A DNA stretch of 64,000 nucleotides. Origin: Rhodanobacter denitrificans. GTDB lineage: Bacteria > Pseudomonadota > Gammaproteobacteria > Xanthomonadales > Rhodanobacteraceae. The number at the start of each line of letters is the position of its first letter. The stretch's first letter is position 1. The notes under the pieces are model-generated. The model worked only from the letters and a program-made list of their open reading frames with translations. It was not told the origin of the DNA and made no database searches. Shown one piece after another: positions 1 through 7,633 of this stretch. The stretch spans positions 1-64,000 of the forward strand of contig NZ_QFWQ01000005.1 in assembly GCF_003335105.1 (NCBI RefSeq), given 5' to 3'. The translations under genes were made by a program, and so were the position numbers.

Positions 1-6
1 TCCGTA

Positions 7-18
7 GGAGACTTCCCC
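7..18. repeat. left subterminal inverted repeat of the IS
   Basis: GGAGACTTCCCC is inverted relative to the right repeat at 1512-1525. The perfect core is GAGACTTCC at 8-16 against GGAAGTCTC at 1517-1525. Confidence 0.65.
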
Positions 19-379
19 GTCAACCCGTGCGTATGAAGCTTTTGCCCTGGGCTTTCGGGCCGCTGCCGGTGATGGGATTTCGAATGAGACGTGAAGCGTG
101 CTGCGGTCGGTGCATGACGGCGGACAGCGTGTGTCAGACGGCATTTCCGTAGACGGTCTTGTTGCACCGGTGGGGCTGGTGCGGACCAGGGTATAAACCG
201 CGCCCGGAGACCTCGTTCATTCAGCGGTGTCGTCGGTGGCTGGGGATCGGCCGGCACACCGTTTGGACGTCCGAATAGTTAGTCAGGTTCTCCCCGGGTG
301 GGTCTGACCCGTTGTTACCGTGCTGCACTGACGGTGGAACGAAACGGTGAGGCAGAGCGGTGAAGCGAAAGCGTGCGAT
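19..379 (-). ncRNA. putative bridge RNA (seekRNA) region of the IS
   Basis: About 360 bases between the transposase stop and the outer inverted repeat hold no credible gene. IS110-family recombinases use an RNA encoded in a non-coding end of the element to choose donor and target. In IS1111-type elements that RNA is encoded downstream of the transposase, as this region is. The location and length fit. I did not fold the RNA or identify the guide loops, so the RNA boundaries within this span are not known. Confidence 0.4.
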
Positions 380-1450
380 TCAGGTCGTGCTGGCCTGCCG
401 GTGCATGGGATGGGCGAGGCAGGCTGAGGGATCGTAGTCGACGTCGTGCGCGAGCATCGCCCAGATTTGTCGGGCGTGTTTATTCGCAATGGCCACCAGC
501 GCCTTGCCGAACGGCAGGCGTTGGTCGAGCGTGCGTATCCAGCGCTGCTCGGGCGTGGCCTTGTCGATGGTGACGGCCTTGGCACGTTGCAGGCTGCTAC
601 GCGCGCCCTGGATCAGCAGGGTGCGCAGGTAGGCGTCGCCACGACAGCTGATGCCGCCCAATCGCGCATGCCCACCGCTGGAGTGCTGGGTGGGTACCAA
701 GCCCAGCCATGCTGCCATCTGCCGGCCGTTCTTGAACTCGCGCGCCTGGGTCACCGTGGCCACGGCGGCATCGGCGGTGATCAGCCCCACGCCGATCAGG
801 TGGCCAAGCCGCTGGCAGCGCGTATCCTCGCGCGCGTGGTCGGCGATGCGTGCACTGCACGCGTCGACGGCCTCGCGCAGACGTGCCCAGTGGGCGCGCA
901 GCCCGCCGAGCAGCTCACGCAGCTCATCGGGCAGTGCCGGCTGCGCATCGAGATCGGCCAGCACGCGGCGCAGCGCCGTGTCGCTCTTCGCCACCACCAG
1001 GCCGAACTCGGCCAGCAGGCCCCGGATGCGGTTGCCCAGCGCCAACGCCTCGACCTTGTAGCCTTCGCGCACACGGTGGCAGGCGAGCCGCGCCTGCTGC
1101 TCCACCGTCTTCACCGGCACGAAGCGCATGTGGCCCTGCTGCGCCGCCGTGGCGATCGCCTCGGCATCGTTGCGGTCGTTCTTGATGGTGCGGCTCTTGC
1201 GGAACGGCGCCACGAACTGTGCGGCCATGAGCCTGGGCTGCAGACCGTACTCGATGCAGCGTCGCGCCCAGTGGTGCGCCCCGCTGCACGCCTCCATCGC
1301 CACCACCGTGCCCGCCGGCCGTTGCGCCAGCCACACGGCAAATGCCTCACGCTTGAACTCCCGCTGTCGCAGCACGTGCCCGGTGCCGTCCATCTCGCAC
1401 ACCGAGAACACGTTCTTCGCCAAGTCCACACCCAGGGTTATAGTGCTCAT
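380..1450 (-). CDS. IS110/IS1111 family transposase
   Basis: This 356-residue protein is a full-length IS110-family recombinase, the enzyme that moves the element. The N-terminal RuvC-like DEDD domain shows D9 (GVDLAKN), E53 (AMEACSG) and D92/D95 (NDRNDAEA). A coiled linker follows at about 120-205. The C-terminal Transposase_20 domain (about 212-300) includes the HSSGG segment at 256-260, where the family's catalytic serine lies, and then RLGGIS. The frame is open and no key residue is missing, so the gene could be active. The start at 1450 lies just inside an 11-bp inverted repeat pair (1451-1462 and 1515-1525). A long antisense frame over the gene is a codon-bias shadow. Confidence 0.93.
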   Translation of the reverse strand: MSTITLGVDLAKNVFSVCEMDGTGHVLRQREFKREAFAVWLAQRPAGTVVAMEACSGAHHWARRCIEYGLQPRLMAAQFVAPFRKSRTIKNDRNDAEAIATAAQQGHMRFVPVKTVEQQARLACHRVREGYKVEALALGNRIRGLLAEFGLVVAKSDTALRRVLADLDAQPALPDELRELLGGLRAHWARLREAVDACSARIADHAREDTRCQRLGHLIGVGLITADAAVATVTQAREFKNGRQMAAWLGLVPTQHSSGGHARLGGISCRGDAYLRTLLIQGARSSLQRAKAVTIDKATPEQRWIRTLDQRLPFGKALVAIANKHARQIWAMLAHDVDYDPSACLAHPMHRQASTT

Positions 1451-1511
1451 GGAGACTTCCTCTTCTGCTGACGGTTGTTTCGCAACACCATCATGGCCCT
1501 CGAGGCCGAAA

Positions 1512-1525
1512 GGGGAGGAAGTCTC
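1512..1525. repeat. right subterminal inverted repeat of the IS
   Basis: GGGGAGGAAGTCTC pairs with the left end at 7-18. It also pairs with an extra internal copy, GGAGACTTCCTC at 1451-1462, next to the transposase start. The resulting stem spans about 52 bases of loop and could influence transposase expression or end recognition. Confidence 0.65.
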
Positions 1526-1530
1526 TTTTT

Positions 1531-1578
1531 ACTCGTTCAAGGCGGACGACTTCACCGCCACTCAACTCAGGCGTTAGC
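1531..1578. other. attC-like site interrupted by the IS
   Basis: The bases right of the IS read CTCGTTCAAGGCGG, a short loop, CCGCC, CAACTCAG and then GCGTTAGC. This is the imperfect palindrome of a Xanthomonadales-type attC, ending in the GTTRRRY core site (GTTAGCT at 1573-1579). The outer half-site upstream is missing because the IS lies there. The next cassette gene starts 5 bases further on, at 1584. Confidence 0.65.
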
Positions 1579-1583
1579 TGGCA

Positions 1584-2093
1584 ATGGATAAATCCCCAGA
1601 GTTTGCAGAGCAGTACAGCAGAGCCGAAAGAATTCGGATTGCGTTGCTTGGTACAACGGCGGGAGGGTTGCTTGTAGCTTTTGAGAAGCTTTGGCTCTCT
1701 CCTTGGTTGCGTGAATTTTCAACCTCGGCGCAATGTCGGACTGTCTTTGGTGTCAGCGGGACTACCGTGCTGTGGCAGGGTCTTTTTGTCGGCCTGCCGT
1801 TTCTCGCTGGGCTTGTCGTTGCCTTTGCGTTCGGGCGGCGTGGCTTCAAGATCCTCAGAGACGGACAGGTCCCTCCCTTGCGTGAGAAATCGTTGCGCCT
1901 GATCAGAGTTCGGCGGGGGTCCGGGGCAAAAATCATTGGTTACTTGCATTTGGTGGCGTTCGTGCCTTTCCTCGCTCTCGGGCTCTGGGGATATGCGCAG
2001 GCAGAAGGCTTGTCCAGACAGGCGCAGCACAAAGCTGTCGATTGCTCGGCAAACAATTCATTCAAGCCGAAGCCGCTTCACAGCTCGACTTGA
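1584..2093 (+). CDS. integron-cassette membrane protein, unknown function
   Basis: I do not recognise a family for this 169-residue protein. It has about three hydrophobic segments (residues 20-33, 61-85 and 115-135) and a basic linker between the second and third, so it is probably an inner-membrane protein. The ATG lies 5 bases after the attC core site, the usual spacing for a cassette gene. The last residues (SANNSFKPKPLHSST) are encoded by the downstream attC, a feature shared by many Xanthomonadales cassette products. GC content is visibly lower than in neighbouring genes, which fits mobile origin. The upstream IS has separated it from any cassette promoter on that side. Confidence 0.6.
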   Translation: MDKSPEFAEQYSRAERIRIALLGTTAGGLLVAFEKLWLSPWLREFSTSAQCRTVFGVSGTTVLWQGLFVGLPFLAGLVVAFAFGRRGFKILRDGQVPPLREKSLRLIRVRRGSGAKIIGYLHLVAFVPFLALGLWGYAQAEGLSRQAQHKAVDCSANNSFKPKPLHSST

Positions 2094-2107
2094 TTCAGGT
2101 GTCAGGC
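2047..2107. other. attC recombination site (3' end of cassette)
   Basis: This site contains CAAACAATTCATTCAAGC, a central imperfect palindrome (AAGCCGAAGC against GCTCGACTT), then GATTCAG and a degenerate core GTCAGGC. It matches the attC type of Xanthomonadales chromosomal integrons and overlaps the 3' end of the cassette gene. The degenerate final core may mark the inactive last site of the array. Confidence 0.65.
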
Positions 2108-2175
2108 GCCGTCTGGAGATTCGTACAATAAAAGGGGCGTGGCTAATTAACCCTCGCCCTTCACGTTGGCGAGCC

Positions 2176-2204
2176 TTGGACGTGGGATTGGTTGGCCATG
2201 TTAT
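2176..2204 (+). promoter_or_regulatory. candidate sigma70 promoter for cytochrome c gene
   Basis: TTGGAC (2176-2181) and TGTTAT (2199-2204) are separated by 17 bases, about 80 bases upstream of the cytochrome c start. This was found by eye only and has no independent support. Confidence 0.3.
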
Positions 2205-2284
2205 GGCCCCGGAATTCCGATGGCGCGACGCCCGGTATCGCACTACTCTGCCTGCTTCCGCATCGGGGGATGGGGAGGGGCTAT

Positions 2285-3184
2285 ATGCGCAGGGTATGGA
2301 AGTGGCTCGGCCGCCTGCTGGCCGCCGTGCTGGTGCTGTTGCTGGCGGTGGTGCTCTCGGCCTACGTGCTGAGCGAGCGGCGCATGGCGAAGGTGTACCG
2401 GATCGATCCACCGGTGCCGGCGGTGCCCAGCGATGCGGCGGCGGTCGAGCGGGGCAGCCACCTGGCCGCGATCCGCGGCTGCAAGGACTGCCACGGCCCT
2501 GACCTGGGCGGCGCCACCTTCATCGACAATCCACTGTTCGCCCGGCTGTCGGGCGCCAACCTCACGCCGGCCGGGGCGGGCGGCAAGCTCACCGACGTGG
2601 ACCGGGTGCGTGCGATCCGCCACGGCGTGGCGCCGGACGGGCGCCCGCTGCTGTTCATGCCGGCGCAGGAGTTCAGCCACCTCGGCGATGCGGACCTGAG
2701 CGACCTGCTGGCCTACCTGCACAGCGTGCCGGCGGTCGAGCGCACGCCGCCGGCGAACCGGGTCGGCCCGCTGGGGCGCGTGCTGTTCGTGGCCGGCAAG
2801 GTGCCGCTGCTGCCGGCGGAGATCGTCGACCACGCCATGCAGCATGGCGAGCCGCCGCCGGCCGGCCCCACCGCCGCCTATGGCGCCTACCTCGCCACCG
2901 CCTGCGCCGGCTGCCACGGCAAGGGTTTCTCCGGTGGGCATATTCCGGGCACGCCGCCGGACTGGCCCGATGCCGCCAACCTCACGCCGGACCCGAGCGG
3001 CCTGGCGAACTGGAGCGAGGCCGACCTGAAGAAGGCATTGCGCGAGGGTATGGCGCCGGGCGGCCGCGCGCTGAAGACCGACTACATGCCGGTGCGGGTG
3101 ACCCGCTTCCTCACCGACGAGGAGGTCGGCGCGCTGTACGCCTACTTCCGCAGCCTGCCGGCCAAGCCGCACGGGCGGCACTAG
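2285..3184 (+). CDS. membrane-anchored dihaem cytochrome c
   Basis: The product is a 299-residue c-type cytochrome with an N-terminal membrane anchor (residues 9-28) and two haem-binding CXXCH motifs: CKDCH at 66-70 and CAGCH at 207-211. Each sits in its own cytochrome c domain, as in alcohol or aldehyde dehydrogenase cytochrome subunits. It should pass electrons at the periplasmic face of the inner membrane. I chose the ATG at 2285 because a purine-rich GGGGAGGGG lies directly upstream and the anchor then starts properly; the frame stays open further upstream. No dehydrogenase subunit lies next to it, so its partner is unknown. Confidence 0.85.
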   Translation: MRRVWKWLGRLLAAVLVLLLAVVLSAYVLSERRMAKVYRIDPPVPAVPSDAAAVERGSHLAAIRGCKDCHGPDLGGATFIDNPLFARLSGANLTPAGAGGKLTDVDRVRAIRHGVAPDGRPLLFMPAQEFSHLGDADLSDLLAYLHSVPAVERTPPANRVGPLGRVLFVAGKVPLLPAEIVDHAMQHGEPPPAGPTAAYGAYLATACAGCHGKGFSGGHIPGTPPDWPDAANLTPDPSGLANWSEADLKKALREGMAPGGRALKTDYMPVRVTRFLTDEEVGALYAYFRSLPAKPHGRH

Positions 3185-3209
3185 GGATGACCTGATCGAG
3201 TCCTTGCTT

Positions 3210-3315
3210 GTCATCCCAGCGAGGTGCCTTTCCACAGCGAAGGCGGGCCAAGTTGGAAATCCAGGGTCTTCGAACAGTTGCGGAGGCACTGGATCCCAGC
3301 TTTCGCTGGGATGAC
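3210..3315. repeat. REP-like palindromic repeat
   Basis: GTCATCCCAGCGA (3210-3222) is inverted at 3303-3315. A tight hairpin (ATCCCAGC, TTTC, GCTGGGAT) lies at 3293-3312. The sequence resembles the extragenic palindromes common in Xanthomonadales genomes. It fills most of the gap between the cytochrome c gene and cycA. Confidence 0.6.
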
Positions 3316-3416
3316 GGCTTGGCTGTGGCGGCGGCTAAGGGGCGGGTTGCGCGGCGCATGGATGCGGCGTGCGCTTTTCGGTATGTTGGCGCCTTCCCAA
3401 CGCCAAGGCGCGCCGC

Positions 3417-4814
3417 ATGACCGCATCGCTGGAACACCCGGATCACCTGAGGCGCAGCCTTTCCAACCGGCACCTGCAGCTGATCGCCATCGGCGGCGCG
3501 ATCGGCACCGGCCTGTTCATGGGCTCGGGCAAGACGATCAGCCTGGCCGGGCCCTCGATCCTGCTGGTCTACCTGATCATCGGCGTGATGCTGTTCTTCG
3601 TGATGCGGGCGATGGGCGAGCTGCTGCTGTCCAACCTCGAGTACAAATCCTTCATCGACTTCTCCACCGACCTGCTCGGGCCATGGGCCGGCTTCTTCTG
3701 CGGCTGGACCTACTGGTTCTGCTGGGTCATCACCGCGATTGCCGACGTGATCGCGATCGCCGCGTATGCGCAGTTCTGGTTTCCGGGGCTGGCGCCGTGG
3801 ATTCCCGCGGTGCTGTGCGTGCTGCTGCTGCTCAGCCTGAACCTGGTGACGGTGAAGCTGTTCGGCGAGATGGAGTTCTGGTTCGCGCTGATCAAGATCG
3901 TCGCGATCGTCGCGCTGATCGTCACCGGCTTCGTGCTGGTCGCCTGGGGCTTCACCTCGCCGACCGGGCACAAGGCTTCGCTGGCCAACCTGTGGAGTGA
4001 CGGCGGGTTTTTCCCGAAGGGCATCAGCGGTTTCTTCGCCGGCTTCCAGATCGCGGTGTTCGCCTTCGTCGGCATCGAGCTGGTCGGCACCACCGCCGCC
4101 GAGACGGCCGACCCGAAACGCAACCTGCCGAAGGCGATCAACTCGATCCCGGTGCGCATCATCATCTTCTACGTGCTGGCCCTGGTCGCGATCATGATGG
4201 TGACGCCATGGCGCCTGGTGGAAGCGGGCAAGAGCCCGTTCGTCGAATTGTTCGTGCTGGCGGGCATCCCGGCTGCGGCCAGCCTGATCAACTTCGTGGT
4301 GCTGACCTCGGCCACCTCCTCGGCCAACAGCGGCATCTTCTCCACCAGCCGCATGCTGTACGGCCTGGCCGAGGAGCAACATGCGCCGAAGACGTTCGCG
4401 CGGCTCTCGCGCGCTGCGGTGCCGTCGCTGGGCCTGCTGTTCTCCTGCTTTTGCCTGCTGCTGGGCGCGGCGCTGATCTACCTGATCCCCGACCTGATCA
4501 CCGCATTCACCCTGATCACCACGCTGTCTGCGGTGCTGTTCATGTTCGTGTGGTCGCTGATCCTGTTCGCCTACATGGCCTACCGGCGCAAGCGCCCGCA
4601 GCTGCACGAAGCGTCGACGTACAAGATGCCCGGCGGCGTGTTCATGTGCTGGGTGTGCCTGGCGTTCTTCGTGTTCGTGCTGGTGCTGCTGAGCCTGCAG
4701 CCGGATACCCGCGAGGCGCTGATCGCCAGCCCGGTGTGGTTCGTGCTGCTGGGCATCGGTTACCTGTGGAAGGGGCGCCAGGCGCGTCGCGCGGTGGCCG
4801 TGGCGGCCGAGTGA
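3417..4814 (+). CDS. cycA: D-serine/D-alanine/glycine:H+ symporter CycA
   Basis: This 465-residue amino-acid permease of the APC superfamily is strikingly similar along its whole length to E. coli CycA. Shared signatures include IGGAIGTGLFMGSGK near the N-terminus, EYKSF, FVGIELVGTTAAE and SSANSG. Twelve hydrophobic segments are expected, and the length matches the family. It imports glycine, D-alanine and D-serine with protons. The start at 3417 gives the same N-terminal length as CycA; the frame runs on upstream without a better start. It ends in a convergent arrangement with the DUF899 gene, with a REP palindrome between them. Confidence 0.93.
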   Translation: MTASLEHPDHLRRSLSNRHLQLIAIGGAIGTGLFMGSGKTISLAGPSILLVYLIIGVMLFFVMRAMGELLLSNLEYKSFIDFSTDLLGPWAGFFCGWTYWFCWVITAIADVIAIAAYAQFWFPGLAPWIPAVLCVLLLLSLNLVTVKLFGEMEFWFALIKIVAIVALIVTGFVLVAWGFTSPTGHKASLANLWSDGGFFPKGISGFFAGFQIAVFAFVGIELVGTTAAETADPKRNLPKAINSIPVRIIIFYVLALVAIMMVTPWRLVEAGKSPFVELFVLAGIPAAASLINFVVLTSATSSANSGIFSTSRMLYGLAEEQHAPKTFARLSRAAVPSLGLLFSCFCLLLGAALIYLIPDLITAFTLITTLSAVLFMFVWSLILFAYMAYRRKRPQLHEASTYKMPGGVFMCWVCLAFFVFVLVLLSLQPDTREALIASPVWFVLLGIGYLWKGRQARRAVAVAAE

Positions 4815-4850
4815 CCCCAGTCACCGCAGCAGGCGGCGCAGTCCGCGCCG

Positions 4851-4933
4851 GCTTCGTAGGGCGGGCACGGCCCGCCGCTCTGGATGATGCGCATCGTTGA
4901 AAAACATGGCGGGCGGTGCCCGCCCTACGAAGC
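4851..4933. repeat. REP-like inverted repeat, likely bidirectional terminator
   Basis: Perfect 18-bp arms (GCTTCGTAGGGCGGGCAC at 4851-4868 and its complement at 4916-4933) enclose 47 bases between convergent genes. A related copy built on the same GTAGGGC and TGCCCGCC units lies at 25349-25433. Confidence 0.65.
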
Positions 4934-4949
4934 GGCAATCGCGGGCAGC

Positions 4950-5606
4950 TCAGTACTGGTCGTGGATCTTCACCTGGCTCCAGGTGGGGTGCTGCGGCCA
5001 GCCTTCGGGCGAGTCCTCCCAGGCTTCCTGGCGGCCCCACGGCGTGACGTCGAGCAGGCCGAAGCTGCTGATGGGCAGCTCGATGCCGCGGCCGGTGGTG
5101 AACCAGGTCTGGAAGATGCCCTCGTCCGTGCGCAGGAACACCGACAGGCCGAACGGCGCGCCTTCGGCGGTCACGAAGTCTTCGTGGAAGCGGGTGCCGA
5201 AGCATGAGTACCAGGGAAAGTTCCAGCCCAGCCGTGCCTTGACCGGCTCGATTTCGGTCACCCGGGCGCGCGAGACCACCGCGAAGGTGACGCCGCGTGC
5301 GCGCAGGTGCGCCAGATTGCCGATCTGGTCGCAGTAGAACGAGCAGCCGGGGCAGACGTGGTCCGACTCCGGCGCCAGCATGTTGTGGTAGACGATCAGT
5401 TGCGGCCGGCCCTCGAACATGTCGGCGAAGCTGTGCATGCCAACGGGCGAGCCGAACGTGTAGCTGTCGTCGACGCGAGTCATCGGCAGGTGCCGGCGCT
5501 TGGCGTTCACGGCGTCCTGCGCGCGGGTCAGCGCCTTTTCTTCCGCGAGCTGGGCGTGGCGCGCGGCCTGCCATTGTTCGCGGCTGACGATGGGCGGGTG
5601 GTTCAT
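4950..5606 (-). CDS. DUF899 thioredoxin-like family protein
   Basis: The 218-residue product belongs to the DUF899 family, predicted thioredoxin-fold proteins of unknown substrate. The N-terminal helix (VSREQWQAAR) and the redox-like CPGC at residues 85-88, followed by C92, are typical. There is no signal peptide, so it is cytoplasmic. The ATG at 5606 has a good ribosome site (GGAGAC); the frame continues upstream but overlaps the GST gene. It begins only 20 bases after the glutathione S-transferase stop, so the two are probably co-transcribed and may both serve thiol or electrophile stress. Confidence 0.85.
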   Translation of the reverse strand: MNHPPIVSREQWQAARHAQLAEEKALTRAQDAVNAKRRHLPMTRVDDSYTFGSPVGMHSFADMFEGRPQLIVYHNMLAPESDHVCPGCSFYCDQIGNLAHLRARGVTFAVVSRARVTEIEPVKARLGWNFPWYSCFGTRFHEDFVTAEGAPFGLSVFLRTDEGIFQTWFTTGRGIELPISSFGLLDVTPWGRQEAWEDSPEGWPQHPTWSQVKIHDQY

Positions 5607-5626
5607 GGCGGTCTCCTGCGGGTTGC

Positions 5627-6286
5627 TCAGTCGCGGTCGGGCGCGCCGAGCGGGAAGTACGAACGGTACGGTCGCGCCTCGTCCACCGCGCGGGCGAACG
5701 AGGGGCGCGCCAGCAGGCGTTGCCGGTAGGCCAGCACGTTGGCGCATCCCGCCGGGATGCGATGGGTCCAGTCGGCGTAGAACAACGCTGGCGCGGCGGC
5801 GCAGTCGGCGAGGCTGAAGTCGCCGCCGATGGCCCAGTGGCGGCCGGCGAGTTTCCCCTCCAGACAGGCGTAGGCGGTGTCGAGCATGGCGCGCGCCTCC
5901 TTCACGCCGTAGGGGTCGCGGTCGGTGGCGGGGCGCAGACTGTCCCACACGATCTTCTGCTGGGGCGTGTGCACATAGTTGTCGAGGAAGCGGTCCATCG
6001 TGCGCGCTTCGAGCGCGGCGTCGGCGTCGGCGGGAATCAGCGGTGCGATGCCGGGGTAATGCCGGTCGAGGTACTCGATGATGATGCTCGACTCGACCAC
6101 CATGCGTTCGCCGTCGCGCAGCAGGGGAAAGCGGCGGATCGGCCACAGCGCGGTGAATTCGCGGTCGGTGGCCGCGTCGTCCGGCGCGAGCAGGCGCCAT
6201 TCGAACGGGATGCCGTTCTCGTACAGCGCGACCAGCACCTTCTGGCAGTAGGAGGAGAACGGGTGGGCGTAGAGCGCGAGGGGCAT
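5627..6286 (-). CDS. glutathione S-transferase family protein
   Basis: This is a 219-residue soluble GST. The thioredoxin-like N-terminal domain (about 1-80) starts PLALYAHPFSSYCQK, with S11/S12 near the glutathione site, and contains the VVESSIIIEYLD segment, the usual glutathione-contact ES motif. The all-helical C-terminal domain covers about 95-205. It should conjugate or reduce electrophiles with glutathione; the substrate cannot be told from sequence. It lies upstream of and close to the DUF899 gene on the same strand. Confidence 0.88.
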   Translation of the reverse strand: MPLALYAHPFSSYCQKVLVALYENGIPFEWRLLAPDDAATDREFTALWPIRRFPLLRDGERMVVESSIIIEYLDRHYPGIAPLIPADADAALEARTMDRFLDNYVHTPQQKIVWDSLRPATDRDPYGVKEARAMLDTAYACLEGKLAGRHWAIGGDFSLADCAAAPALFYADWTHRIPAGCANVLAYRQRLLARPSFARAVDEARPYRSYFPLGAPDRD

Positions 6287-6449
6287 GTCGGATCGCCTTC
6301 TTGCAGAGGTTGTCCATGCGACGAACGGCCGCCGGCCGGATCGACATGGCCGGGCCCGTGCTTGACCGGGGTCAAGGCGGCAGCCGGCGGCGCTGCCGAA
6401 TATCGGTGTCAACGACGCCGTGACAGTGTCCATGAAACGAGGCAATCCG

Positions 6450-6689
6450 ATGGAATTCCACATCGCCCTGACCGATGCGTCCCCCAGCCCTGCCGTTGTG
6501 CAGGATGCCCTGTTCGACATCGATCCGACCGCGGTGGCCGATCTCGACATGAGCGGCCTGGTGCTGCGGGTATCCGCCTCGATGACGGCGGCGGACCTGA
6601 TCGAGGTGCTGCGGCAGGTCGGCTGGCCGGTGGCACCGAAGCAGGTGGTGCAGTTGCCGTCGATCTGCTGCGGCGGTTGCGGCGCCTGA
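6450..6689 (+). CDS. small conserved-looking protein with CCGGCG tail
   Basis: This 79-residue protein has no family I can name. A short alpha/beta body (residues 1-65) ends in a Pro-Ser-Ile-CCGGCGA tail carrying three cysteines in six residues, which suggests metal or haem binding or a redox role. The start at 6450 (MEFHIAL) is my choice; in-frame ATGs at 6432 and a GTG-type start at 6420 are alternatives. It lies alone between the divergent GST gene and a convergent membrane-protein gene. Confidence 0.55.
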   Translation: MEFHIALTDASPSPAVVQDALFDIDPTAVADLDMSGLVLRVSASMTAADLIEVLRQVGWPVAPKQVVQLPSICCGGCGA

Positions 6690-6714
6690 CGTGTTCGCGG
6701 CGACGCCTCACGGG

Positions 6715-7422
6715 CTATGGGCTCGCGATCCCCCGTGAATCGGCATGGCTGGGCGGCCTCGATGGCCACAGCCACAAGGCAAGGCTGCCGAAGATGGCGA
6801 CGACGAAGGCGAGGTACCACCGGTCCAGCAGCGGGTCGAGCGGCGTCGGCATCAGGTACATACCGAACATCCGCAGCGACAGCCGTACCGTGTTGAGGCC
6901 GAAGGCGCATGACGCCAGCCAGCCGAGGCGGCCACCGCCCAGACAGCAGGCGAGTACCAGGCTGCCCAGCGCCTGTGCCAGCAGCAACGGGAAATACAGC
7001 GCCCGTTGCACGGACTGGAATGCCGCCGCCTGCGCCAGCACCTGCGCCTGCGCGTCATGCGATGACGCCGCCCGGTACAGCTCCGGCAATGCCAGTTGCC
7101 CATGGAACAGCTCGACCGAGCGCAGCAGCACCTCGATCAGGCAGTACGCGAAGAAGCCGAGATAGGCCGCGACTGCGGCCAGCGGCGTGCGTCGGAACGC
7201 CAGCGCGCAGACCACCAGGAGCAGGTAGGCCTGGGCGAAGAACGAAAGCAGCATAAGCAGGGCGCGAGCGAGGTTCAGTGGTGCCGCTCCCAGCAGCAAC
7301 TCCTGCGCGGGGCCGTCCGGCACCGGCAACTGCGCGAAAACGTATGACTGGAATGCCTGCACGAGGATGTAGAGCATCGCCACGATGGCCGCGGCGCGGC
7401 GGTGCAGGATCGATCCGGGCAT
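6715..7422 (-). CDS. hypothetical integral membrane protein
   Basis: The 235-residue product has about six hydrophobic segments (near residues 10-30, 50-75, 80-100, 145-165, 168-185 and 205-222), so it is an inner-membrane protein. The pattern resembles DUF4386-type proteins, but I cannot confirm the family. No catalytic motif is visible. It is transcribed convergently with the small CCGGCG protein and divergently from the flavin hydroxylase gene. Confidence 0.65.
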   Translation of the reverse strand: MPGSILHRRAAAIVAMLYILVQAFQSYVFAQLPVPDGPAQELLLGAAPLNLARALLMLLSFFAQAYLLLVVCALAFRRTPLAAVAAYLGFFAYCLIEVLLRSVELFHGQLALPELYRAASSHDAQAQVLAQAAAFQSVQRALYFPLLLAQALGSLVLACCLGGGRLGWLASCAFGLNTVRLSLRMFGMYLMPTPLDPLLDRWYLAFVVAIFGSLALWLWPSRPPSHADSRGIASP

Positions 7423-7633
7423 GGCGGGCTCCTGGTTCTCCGGTCGCCGCAGTGTGGCAGCCGCGCGCCGGCCGACCTTGTGCCGGTGGTCATGCCTCGG
7501 GAGCGGGCCTCGTTGGCGTCGAAAGCCGCGGCGTGGGAGGCGCGGCTCCCGATGCCGCTTTCTTGACCGGTGTCAGCGCCGGTCCCGGCGTGGACCGATA
7601 GCTTGCCGTGGTCATCCCCTGGGAGTGCAGCGC

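Larger units (their letters stand above)
1..1530 (-). mobile_element. IS110-family (IS1111-type) insertion sequence
   Basis: The element carries one DEDD transposase gene on the minus strand, a long non-coding stretch (1-379) beyond its 3' end, and short subterminal inverted repeats: GGAGACTTCCCC at 7-18 and GGGGAGGAAGTCTC at 1512-1525, which share a 9-bp inverted core. Inverted repeats are typical of the IS1111 subgroup and absent from classical IS110. The right edge runs straight into an integron attC-like site, so this looks like the IS1111 subgroup known to target attC. The left boundary is at or just outside the window, so the exact ends and the left flank cannot be fixed. Confidence 0.8.

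Noticed and set aside
446-1471. Plus-strand frame opposite the transposase
   Set aside because: It mirrors the transposase codons and has no domain; the IS110 transposase on the minus strand is clear.
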